The position numbers and the translations under genes are program-made. Positions 8,304 to 15,615 of a DNA stretch of 36,776 nucleotides are shown here, one piece after another. Every line of letters starts with the position of its first letter. Positions within the stretch are counted from its first letter, which is position 1. This stretch comes from Nocardia carnea (lineage in GTDB: Bacteria > Actinomycetota > Actinomycetes > Mycobacteriales > Mycobacteriaceae). Under the pieces are notes generated by a model. The model had not been told where the DNA came from, made no database searches, and saw nothing but the letters and a program-made list of their open reading frames with translations. The stretch is from NCBI RefSeq assembly GCF_029868325.1, contig NZ_JARWNW010000110.1, forward strand, positions 1 to 36,776, given 5' to 3'.

Positions 8304-9347
8304 CTACTCAGCGGCTCCGGAGTCCGGGGCAGCCGGCGAACCCGCGTCCTCGTTCCCCGGTTCCGATGCAACGGCTGTGGACACCGGGGCCGCGCCGGTC
8401 TCCGCACCGGCATCCTGCGCCGAACTGCTCGACTGCTCGGGCACGGCGCCGGTCGCGCCCCCCGGTTCGGCGCCTACGGTCTCGGGGTCCCGCTGTTCGG
8501 TGGTGGACATCGGCTGGTCTTCCACAGGCGCGCTCGAGGCCGTGGATTCCACGGGCGCCGCCGCGGCGGCAGAGGCGGACCCGGCCTCCGCAGGTTTCGG
8601 GGATGCGGCCGGGTAGACCTCCACCGCGGCATCGTCGTAGGCCTCGTACAGCGGCGACCCGGCTCCGGCCGGTAGTGGCGTTTCCGAATGCGCGCCACAG
8701 CCGTAGCCCATATGCACGACATGGCCGTCGGCGCCCATCGCATTTGCGCAGACACCGAATGCGGCGCGCAATGCACCGGCGAGTGGTACGTAGAAACCGC
8801 AGCTCTCGCAGGAGGCGGGCGCGGCTTTCGCCATATCGGTGTCCGGGCCGTACTCCTCGTACCACCGCTGCGCGGCGTCCACGCGACCCTCCAGGCTGAG
8901 GACCTGTTTACGCCCCAGACCGACCTGGAAGGCGACCTCGTCGATCTCCGGATCACCGGTCGCGGTGTAGCCGGGCACCAGACGCGGGTCGTCCGCCGGT
9001 GGTGCGAGCAGATCCCCGGGGGCGAGATCGCCCGGCCGGACCCGCTGCTCCCACGGCACGAACTCCGGCGCGATCAACGCGTCGGGGCCGGGCAGCAGCG
9101 CCGATTCGCTCACCGTCACCCGGTCGGTGTCCGGGGCGGCCGCGACCACCACGGCCCATTGCCAGCCGTGGTAGCCGGGCAGGGTCGCCTCGAAGCAGTG
9201 CGTGGCGGCACATTCGTTCTCGGCGCGGACGCCGACATGTGCGCCGACCCCGGAGGGTTCCAGCTCCAGGAGCGCACGACGAGCCAGGTCGACGGCCGCC
9301 GCCAGGATCGACCGTACGTCGGTGTCCGATACAGATACTGCGCTCAC
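8304..9347 (-). CDS. DUF3027 family protein (Rv0877-like)
   Basis: A 347-residue cytoplasmic protein. The first ~240 residues match the DUF3027 family: AATHCFEATLPGYHGWQWAV, PEFVPWEQRVRPGDLAPGD, and a cysteine cluster CESCGFYVPLAGALRAAFGVCAN that looks like a metal-binding site. A final ~100-residue Ala/Pro/Glu tail is low complexity and absent from the shorter mycobacterial relative Rv0877. The GTG at 9347 has no ribosome site; CAAAAT, a near-TANNNT element, ends 7 bases upstream, again suggesting a leaderless transcript. It diverges from the glutaminyl cyclase gene with only 17 bases between the two starts. Function unknown. Confidence 0.85.
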   Translation of the reverse strand: MSAVSVSDTDVRSILAAAVDLARRALLELEPSGVGAHVGVRAENECAATHCFEATLPGYHGWQWAVVVAAAPDTDRVTVSESALLPGPDALIAPEFVPWEQRVRPGDLAPGDLLAPPADDPRLVPGYTATGDPEIDEVAFQVGLGRKQVLSLEGRVDAAQRWYEEYGPDTDMAKAAPASCESCGFYVPLAGALRAAFGVCANAMGADGHVVHMGYGCGAHSETPLPAGAGSPLYEAYDDAAVEVYPAASPKPAEAGSASAAAAAPVESTASSAPVEDQPMSTTEQRDPETVGAEPGGATGAVPEQSSSSAQDAGAETGAAPVSTAVASEPGNEDAGSPAAPDSGAAE

Positions 9348-9351
9348 GGTC

Positions 9352-9360
9352 TACATTTTG
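9352..9360. promoter_or_regulatory. Overlapping divergent -10 boxes
   Basis: TACATT at 9352-9357 on the plus strand is 7 bases before the ATG at 9365. On the minus strand CAAAAT (9360-9355) is 7 bases before the GTG at 9347. The two hexamers share three base pairs, so both promoters cannot be occupied together. Confidence 0.45.
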
Positions 9361-9364
9361 CCGT

Positions 9365-10138
9365 ATGAAGCACACTCGGCGTACCTGGGTCGTCACCGCG
9401 CTGGTCTGCCTGCTCGTGCCGGGCGCCTGCGCAAATGCCGACGACACCGCGCAGCGCCGCACTGTCGAGGTAGTCGCCACCCATCCACATGATCCCGGGG
9501 CGTTCACCCAGGGCCTCGAAATCGACGGTGCGGTCCTGTACGAGGGCACCGGCATGGTCGGGCAGTCCGATGTGCGCAGTATCGACCGGTCCAGCGGTAC
9601 GGAGCTGGCCCGCGTCGAGCTGCCACCGCCGTTCTTCGGGGAGGGCATAACCCTCGCCGGTGACACGCTGTGGCAGCTCACCTGGAAGGAAGGGGTCGCC
9701 TTCGCCCGCGACCCGCACACACTGGCCGAAAGACGGCGGGTCCCGTACCAGGGTGAGGGGTGGGGGCTGTGCCATCAGGAGGGGCGGCTGGTGATGAGCG
9801 ACGGATCCGCGACTCTCACCTTCCGCGATCCGGTCACCTTCGCTGTGACCGGTTCGGTCGCCCTGACCAGCCACACCGATACCCGCCTGAACGAACTGGA
9901 ATGCGCCGAGGACGGTTCGATCTACGCCAACGCCTGGCCCACCGATCAGATCCTGCGGATCGATCCGGACGCCGGGCGTGTCCTGTCGGTGATCGATACG
10001 GCCGGGCTGCTGCCGGCCGATCAGCGCGCGGGCGCCGACGTCCTCAACGGAATCGCGCAGATCCCGGGCACCGATCGTTTCCTGATCACCGGAAAGTACT
10101 GGCCGACGGTCTTCGAGGTCCGGTTCGTACCGGCCTGA
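9365..10138 (+). CDS. Glutaminyl-peptide cyclotransferase, secreted
   Basis: A 257-residue exported protein. The N-terminal MKHTRRTWVVTALVCLLVPGAC is a signal peptide; the cysteine may be lipidated, although the preceding PGA is a poor lipobox. The mature part is of the plant/bacterial glutaminyl cyclase type, a five-bladed beta-propeller that converts N-terminal Gln to pyroglutamate. Telling segments are HDPGAFTQGLEIDGAVLYEGTGMVGQSDVR, FGEGITLAGDTLWQLTWKEG and LNELECAEDGSIYANAWPTDQILRIDP, and the family's GIAQIPGTDRFLITGKYWPTVFEVRF ending. Start ATG at 9365 follows a -10 box with no ribosome site. Substrates of such enzymes in actinobacteria are not established. Confidence 0.88.
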   Translation: MKHTRRTWVVTALVCLLVPGACANADDTAQRRTVEVVATHPHDPGAFTQGLEIDGAVLYEGTGMVGQSDVRSIDRSSGTELARVELPPPFFGEGITLAGDTLWQLTWKEGVAFARDPHTLAERRRVPYQGEGWGLCHQEGRLVMSDGSATLTFRDPVTFAVTGSVALTSHTDTRLNELECAEDGSIYANAWPTDQILRIDPDAGRVLSVIDTAGLLPADQRAGADVLNGIAQIPGTDRFLITGKYWPTVFEVRFVPA

Positions 10139-10176
10139 TTCCGCGCCGGCGTGGAAGCGATACAGCTCACTTTCGG

Positions 10177-10200
10177 CCCGCCCTGAACAGGGCGGGGTTT
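10177..10200 (+). terminator. Intrinsic terminator after glutaminyl cyclase
   Basis: CCCGCCCT (10177-10184) pairs with AGGGCGGG (10189-10196) over a GAAC loop, followed by GTTT. Confidence 0.65.
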
Positions 10201-10231
10201 CGCCGCGGTCGCCGTGGGCCAGAATTGAGGA

Positions 10232-12748
10232 GTGCCCACTTCCCGCGAGCCCTCCGGTTCCGATCGCGGTCAGTGGCCCGCCGGCGAGTCTCCGCCACCC
10301 CAGCGGCATCCAGGTTTCGACCGCTACCCCCCGCCGAACGTGCCACACCGCAATCGCGAACCCGACCCCGGCAACACCCGCCCCACCCCGCCCCCGACCC
10401 GGCCGCTTCCGCTCGACGACCCCGACCCTGCGCGTGGTCACGGCGGTTCGGTACCGAGCGAGGCCGGCCGGGTCCCCCCGGCAGCCGGCGAACCTTCCGC
10501 GCCGGGGCGAGTGAGCCGTTTCGCCCGGGTCTTCGGCGTGCTGGGCGGGTCGCGGAGTTCCACGCAGCGGTCCGGCGGGCATGGGGCCGCCCAGACCGGC
10601 GGAGACGGCCGGTCCGGTGCCGATTCCGGTGCACCGGAGTGGCAGCCGGGTCAGCGACGCGACGCACGGGGTGCGTGGGCCACGAACTCTGCGGACCGCG
10701 CGGGCTATCGGCGCGGAACCGAATCCGAGCCGCAGGCCGGCGAGAACGAGTACTTCGTCGCCGGCACCACGTCGCGCACACCGGCCGCCCCCGGTGCCGG
10801 GAGCGTGCCCGGCCCACTCGACGCCCCCGGACGTGACCGCTGGACACCACCCGCCCCCGGGAGCGGGAGCGAGCCCGGCCCACTCGATGGCCCTGGGCGT
10901 GACCGCTGGATACCGGGAGACGCCGGCACCGCAGGCCCGGCCGATCCCGGATACCGCCCCGGAGACAAGGGCCCGGGCGGACCGCGCCGGCCCGCTGCCG
11001 AGCCCGGTCGCCGCTTCGATTTCGACGAGTCGACGCGCCGCTTCGATGCGACCGGGCAGCCCGGTGCGGACGCGATCCCCCCGACCTCGGTGAGCCGGGG
11101 CCGGTATGGGGCCGAGAAGGGCCGGACTGCCGGCGCCACGCCCGGCGGCGATCGCCTGCCTCAGGGCTCGACGGTCGATCCTGCGTCCGGCACCGGGTAC
11201 GGACCCGGGCAGCCGGTCCCGGGCGAACCGCATGAGCCCGGGCCCGACCACCCTGGAACCGGCGAGCCCACGAAGGAGTACCGCAGCGCAGGCTTCGACG
11301 CCGAGGACTCCGACGGCCGACGACTCCCCCGCAAGCTCACCGTCACCCGGGTGGCGGCGATGCGCGGCCGCGAGCTCACCGGGAAAGGTATCGCCACCTT
11401 CCGGCGTGCCGCGGAAGCCGACGGCGCCGATAAATCGGGGCTCACCGCGCTCACCTACGCCACCATGGCCAATTTCGCGCTGGACGCGGCGATCGCGGTG
11501 GCCCTGGCCAATACCCTGTTCTTCGCCAGCGCGACCGCGGAGAGCAAATCGAAGGTCGCGCTGTATCTGCTGATCACCATCGCACCGTTCGCACTCATCG
11601 CGCCGCTCATCGGGCCCGCGCTGGACCGGTTGCAGACCGGGCGCCGCTTGGCGCTGGCGGCTTCGTTCGCGGCTCGCGCGGTCGTAGCGGTGGTGTTGAT
11701 CTTCAGTTTCGACAGCTGGGTGCTGTACCCCTTGGCCCTGTGCATGATGGTGCTCAGCAAATCGTTCGCCGTGCTCAAGAGCGCGGTGACGCCACGGGTA
11801 CTACCACCAGATATCGACCTGGTCCGCACCAATTCCCGGCTGACCGTATTCGGTTTGGTCGGCGGCACCTTGGGGGCCGGCGGGATAGCCGGGGCCGTCG
11901 CCGCGCTCACCGGTTCGACCGGGGCCTTGATCCTGGCCACCGGTATCGCGGTGGGCGGCGCCTACCTGAGCTGGAAGATTCCGCGCTGGGTGGAGATCAC
12001 CGAGGGCGAGGTCCCGGCAACACTGAGCTATCACGGCGACGACCCGCAGACCGAAGTGCTGCAACCCGGCCGCGAATCCGCGGTACCGCCCCGTAAGCGC
12101 CGGCAACCGCTGGGCCGGGCGGTGGTCACCGGGTTGTGGGGCAACGGCAGTATCCGGATACTCACCGGGTTCCTGACCTTCTACGTCGCCTTCGTTGCCA
12201 AGGCCACCGAACACCGGCCGGTCCAGCAGGCGGCGATGCTCGGGCTGGTCGGCGCGGCGGCGGCGGTCGGTAACTTCGCCGGTAACGCCACCGGCGCCCG
12301 GCTGCGACTGGGCCGGCCCTCATTGATCGTGGTGAACTGCACCCTGGCCTGCACGGCGGTCGCGGCCGCCGCGCTGATTCTGGACAACCTGTTCGGGGCG
12401 GCGCTGGCCGCGCTGGTCGCGGCGGGCGCCAGCGCGCTGGCCAAGGTTTCACTCGACGCATCCATCCAGGACGATCTGCCGCCGGAATCGATCGCGTCCG
12501 GATTCGGCCGCTCGGAGACTGTGCTGCAGCTGAGCTGGGTGGTCGGCGGCGCCGGCGGAGTACTGCTGCCGACCGATTACTGGAAGGGTTTCGCGGTGGT
12601 CAGTGCCGTTCTCGCCGCGGGCCTGGTCCAGACTGTGCTGAGTTCGCGCGGGCACAGCCTGCTGCCCGGATTCGGGGGCCGCCGACCGCTGCACGCCGAA
12701 CAGGAAATACCGCACCACGACCACCCACGAGGAGAAACCGCCCGGTGA
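10232..12748 (+). CDS. MFS transporter with long disordered N-terminus (Rv0876c-like)
   Basis: An 838-residue protein. Roughly the first 400 residues are hydrophilic and rich in Pro, Gly, Arg and Asp, with no fold evident, including two 22-residue repeats around residues 185-228. The membrane part then runs to about residue 820 with some ten to twelve hydrophobic helices, starting LTALTYATMANFALDAAIAVALANTLFF. It resembles Rv0876c, a 548-residue MFS-type protein, and the following DUF2771 gene matches Rv0875c. Substrate unknown. The GTG at 10232 has CAGAAT (near TANNNT) 6 bases upstream; the AGGAG beside it is too close to be a ribosome site. It overlaps the next gene by GTGA. Confidence 0.85.
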   Translation: MPTSREPSGSDRGQWPAGESPPPQRHPGFDRYPPPNVPHRNREPDPGNTRPTPPPTRPLPLDDPDPARGHGGSVPSEAGRVPPAAGEPSAPGRVSRFARVFGVLGGSRSSTQRSGGHGAAQTGGDGRSGADSGAPEWQPGQRRDARGAWATNSADRAGYRRGTESEPQAGENEYFVAGTTSRTPAAPGAGSVPGPLDAPGRDRWTPPAPGSGSEPGPLDGPGRDRWIPGDAGTAGPADPGYRPGDKGPGGPRRPAAEPGRRFDFDESTRRFDATGQPGADAIPPTSVSRGRYGAEKGRTAGATPGGDRLPQGSTVDPASGTGYGPGQPVPGEPHEPGPDHPGTGEPTKEYRSAGFDAEDSDGRRLPRKLTVTRVAAMRGRELTGKGIATFRRAAEADGADKSGLTALTYATMANFALDAAIAVALANTLFFASATAESKSKVALYLLITIAPFALIAPLIGPALDRLQTGRRLALAASFAARAVVAVVLIFSFDSWVLYPLALCMMVLSKSFAVLKSAVTPRVLPPDIDLVRTNSRLTVFGLVGGTLGAGGIAGAVAALTGSTGALILATGIAVGGAYLSWKIPRWVEITEGEVPATLSYHGDDPQTEVLQPGRESAVPPRKRRQPLGRAVVTGLWGNGSIRILTGFLTFYVAFVAKATEHRPVQQAAMLGLVGAAAAVGNFAGNATGARLRLGRPSLIVVNCTLACTAVAAAALILDNLFGAALAALVAAGASALAKVSLDASIQDDLPPESIASGFGRSETVLQLSWVVGGAGGVLLPTDYWKGFAVVSAVLAAGLVQTVLSSRGHSLLPGFGGRRPLHAEQEIPHHDHPRGETAR
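10784..10915 (+). repeat. Tandem repeat, two 66-bp units
   Basis: Two adjacent copies in frame encode 22 residues each: AAPGAGSVPGPLDAPGRDRW plus TP, and PAPGSGSEPGPLDGPGRDRW plus IP. They lie in the disordered N-terminus of the MFS protein; 16 of the 22 positions agree. Confidence 0.85.
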
Positions 12749-13251
12749 GTACGAACAGATTCCGCACGACTCTCGCGCTGGCCCTGGCCGGGATCCTGGT
12801 GTTGGTGGCCGGGACCGCCGGGGTGGTCTGGCTGCTGGCGCGCGACGCCGAGCCGCATAAACCGGAACTCACCGCGTACGCGCACGGCGAGGCCGTCACC
12901 GTGCCGCCGTTCTACTTCTGCACCGTACGGATGGAGAACTGCGAACAGGGCGACACCGTATTCCTGGAGGTCCCGGCGGGTAATCCGCTACAGATCTCGC
13001 TGCCGTCGGAGGTCGTGGGCACCCCGTGGGAACTGCTACCGCTGTATGCGGACGAGAACGGCGAGGTCGTCGAGAAGCCCAGCAGCTACCGCGACCATCC
13101 GGACGATATCCGGGCGCTGACCATCGACTCGAATCCCGAGCCGGGTCTGGAGCTGATCGGCGTGGAGCTGCAGGTGATGATCATCGCGATCGATGAGACC
13201 GGCCGGGAGTTCTCGATTCCGCACGCGATCTGGTCGATCAAAACCGCCTGA
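12745..13251 (+). CDS. DUF2771 membrane-anchored protein (Rv0875c-like)
   Basis: A 168-residue protein with one N-terminal hydrophobic segment (LALALAGILVLVAGTAGVVWLLA, about residues 10-32). It is a signal anchor or uncleaved signal peptide placing the rest outside the membrane. The outer domain has two cysteines (FYFCTVRMENCEQGD) that could form a disulfide. It matches the DUF2771 family and Rv0875c. The GTG at 12745 overlaps the stop of the transporter gene as GTGA and has GAGGAG about 10 bases upstream, so the two proteins are translationally coupled and probably work together. Function unknown. Confidence 0.85.
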   Translation: MSTNRFRTTLALALAGILVLVAGTAGVVWLLARDAEPHKPELTAYAHGEAVTVPPFYFCTVRMENCEQGDTVFLEVPAGNPLQISLPSEVVGTPWELLPLYADENGEVVEKPSSYRDHPDDIRALTIDSNPEPGLELIGVELQVMIIAIDETGREFSIPHAIWSIKTA

Positions 13252-13259
13252 TACACGGA

Positions 13260-13289
13260 CGGGCCGGTCCGGATGCCCGGACCGGCCCG
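13260..13289. terminator. Bidirectional terminator hairpin
   Basis: A 13-bp perfect stem (13260-13272 with 13277-13289) and an ATGC loop sit between the convergent DUF2771 and cold-shock genes. Confidence 0.7.
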
Positions 13290-13310
13290 CTACCGGTTGG
13301 TTTGCTCGGA

Positions 13311-13730
13311 TCAGCGATCGAGTTCCCGCGCGACCGCGCGCACCACCTCGGAGATGCGCTGCGCCGTCTTGCGGTCGGGGTAGCGCCCCTTGCGCAGATC
13401 CGGCTGCACTTTTGCTTCCAGCAGCGTGATCATGTCCTCGACCATGCCGTGCAGTTCATCCGGGCTGTGCTTGCGGGCCACGGGCTCCTTGCGGGCGTGG
13501 CGCTCCTGGTTCTGGCGGACCGACGGCGGCGCTTCGACCAGTTTCAGGCTGAGCGCCTGCGGGCCGCGGCGTCCGGCCGCCATCCCGAACTCCACCCGCT
13601 GGCCGGGCTTCAGCGTTTCCACACCCTGGGGCAGCGCGGACGAGCGGACGTAGACGTCCTCACCCTCGTCCTGGGAAAGGAAGCCGAAGCCCTTTTCCAC
13701 GTCGTACCACTTCACCTTGCCGGTCGGCAC
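13311..13730 (-). CDS. Cold-shock domain protein with C-terminal extension (Rv0871/CspB-like)
   Basis: A 139-residue protein. Residues 1-65 are a cold-shock domain that binds single-stranded [36 protein letters not shown] holds both RNP motifs (KGFGFL and VYVRS, the latter a variant of VFVHF). A second conserved part follows, [51 protein letters not shown], which is helical and found in the mycobacterial CspB ortholog but not in 67-residue CspA proteins. I start at the GTG at 13730 ([10 protein letters not shown]) because homologues do; a GTG at 13739 is also possible, and neither has a clear ribosome site. Likely an RNA chaperone. Confidence 0.88.
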   Translation of the reverse strand: MPTGKVKWYDVEKGFGFLSQDEGEDVYVRSSALPQGVETLKPGQRVEFGMAAGRRGPQALSLKLVEAPPSVRQNQERHARKEPVARKHSPDELHGMVEDMITLLEAKVQPDLRKGRYPDRKTAQRISEVVRAVARELDR

Positions 13731-13886
13731 TGCGCTCACCCGTTCGTCGTTCGGCACCCGGCCCGCGGGCCCGGCGCACATGTCTGCTGAAACCCGCTGG
13801 TGGGCGGGCCACTGCCTTCTCTCGAAAGCTCTGCCTGCACTCGAAAAACGCGCCCCGCAAGCATGCAGGACGCGAGATCGTCCCCG

Positions 13887-13892
13887 AGTCTA
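13887..13892 (-). promoter_or_regulatory. Possible -10 box for the cold-shock gene
   Basis: TAGACT on the minus strand would give a 5' leader of about 150 bases before the GTG at 13730; long leaders are usual for cold-shock mRNAs. No good -35 is visible. Confidence 0.3.
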
Positions 13893-13924
13893 CCCCGGTG
13901 GGCAGGACGCCAGCACATCAGTTT

Positions 13925-13930
13925 TACCGT
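13925..13930 (+). promoter_or_regulatory. -10 box TACCGT for the small membrane protein gene
   Basis: TACCGT (TANNNT) ends 6 bases before the GTG at 13937 and there is no Shine-Dalgarno; leaderless start predicted. Confidence 0.5.
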
Positions 13931-13936
13931 CGACAG

Positions 13937-14185
13937 GTGACCAACCCCGCTGATCCCCGGCCGTCCACCCCACCGCCCGGGCGCACGCCCGGCAACTGGC
14001 TCCTGCGGCTGGCGCTGGGCCTGTTCGTCCTCGGGCTGCTCGCGATCGTGGCGATCTTCCTCACGCCGATCCTCACCGACGGCAAGCCCGGTTTGTGGCT
14101 GTACTTGGGCGCCATGGTTCTGACCCCGCTGGGTTTCGTGCTGGCGCTGGCATTCGCGCTGCTGTCCGGCCGGCGATCCAGGTGA
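13937..14185 (+). CDS. Small integral membrane protein (Rv0870c-like position)
   Basis: An 82-residue protein. A Pro-rich cytoplasmic start (TNPADPRPSTPPPGRTPGN) is followed by two hydrophobic helices: WLLRLALGLFVLGLLAIVAIFL and LWLYLGAMVLTPLGFVLALAFALL. It ends in a basic GRRSR tail. The GTG at 13937 is chosen from the -10 box just upstream; the frame is open back to 13898 without a better start. Location beside the cold-shock gene matches the integral membrane protein Rv0870c. No function known. Confidence 0.75.
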   Translation: MTNPADPRPSTPPPGRTPGNWLLRLALGLFVLGLLAIVAIFLTPILTDGKPGLWLYLGAMVLTPLGFVLALAFALLSGRRSR

Positions 14186-14200
14186 CCTCTGTGCGATACC

Positions 14201-14218
14201 CGGGCGAATCTCCGCCCG
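14201..14218 (+). terminator. Hairpin after the small membrane protein gene
   Basis: CGGGCG pairs with CGCCCG over a 6-base loop, 15 bases past the stop; no U-tract. Confidence 0.45.
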
Positions 14219-14227
14219 AAACCGTTG

Positions 14228-14243
14228 TGTGATGATAATCACA
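14228..14243. promoter_or_regulatory. CRP-family binding site upstream of rpfA
   Basis: TGTGATGATAATCACA is a perfect match to the CRP consensus TGTGA-N6-TCACA. It lies 321 bases before the rpfA start in an AT-rich island. In M. tuberculosis the CRP homologue Rv3676 controls rpfA, so the same logic probably holds here. A TTGACA at 14274-14279 downstream may be the -35 element; the matching -10 is unclear. Confidence 0.75.
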
Positions 14244-14374
14244 TAACGGAATGATAACGCCTATTGCGGGGAGTTGACACCCCTCAGCGCGAGCCCACTA
14301 GCTGCGCAGAGTCCTCGAGAGCCCGTTGTGACCACTCCGCAACCCTGCCGCACACGCCGGTTACCAAAAAGTGA

Positions 14375-15217
<843 letters not shown>

Positions 15218-15237
15218 GCGGCACCCCTACCCTTACT

Positions 15238-15283
15238 ACGAAAGAACCCCGTATCCGAGGCTTCGGATACGGGGTTCTTTCGT
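15238..15283. terminator. Bidirectional intrinsic terminator
   Basis: A perfect 21-bp stem (15238-15258 with 15263-15283), GGCT loop, with T-rich sides in both directions (TTCTTTCG). It serves rpfA and the convergent small gene. Confidence 0.92.
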
Positions 15284-15292
15284 TCCGCCCGC

Positions 15293-15481
15293 TCAGCGGT
15301 TGATCACCGTATGCGGGTGCACGTACGGCAGCTGCTCGGCAGCCACCGGGAACTCGGTGTCCTCGCCGAACGGCGAGAGGTTACCGGCACGTGTCGCCGA
15401 CAGCTCGGTCACGGCGTGCTCGCCGTCACCCACTTCGGGCCAGCCGTTGTCGACGTAGGGTTTCTTCGATTTGTTCACCAC
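15293..15481 (-). CDS. Small conserved protein (Rv0863-like)
   Basis: A 62-residue soluble protein, [20 protein letters not shown] through [12 protein letters not shown], without cysteines or membrane segments. Position between rpfA and the helicase-domain gene matches Rv0863 of M. tuberculosis, and the sequence looks conserved rather than random ([18 protein letters not shown]). Two consecutive GTG codons (15481, 15478) are the only sensible starts; the frame continues to 15523 in poor sequence. The strong bidirectional terminator at its 3' end supports it being a real transcript. Function unknown. Confidence 0.72.
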   Translation of the reverse strand: MVNKSKKPYVDNGWPEVGDGEHAVTELSATRAGNLSPFGEDTEFPVAAEQLPYVHPHTVINR

Positions 15482-15602
15482 GCACTCATTCTGGCATGTC
15501 CACCCGGCGGCCTCGCACGACAACCGACGTCAGCGGGCCGGGGTTTCCCGCGACTTGCCCCGGTTCCGGCACACAGGTCGGCACCGACGGCGGAGATAGG
15601 CC

Positions 15603-15608
15603 TAATCT
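15603..15608 (+). promoter_or_regulatory. -10 box TAATCT for the helicase-domain gene
   Basis: TAATCT (TANNNT) ends 7 bases before the ATG at 15616 and no ribosome site is present; leaderless start predicted. Confidence 0.5.
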
Positions 15609-15615
15609 GGACCGG

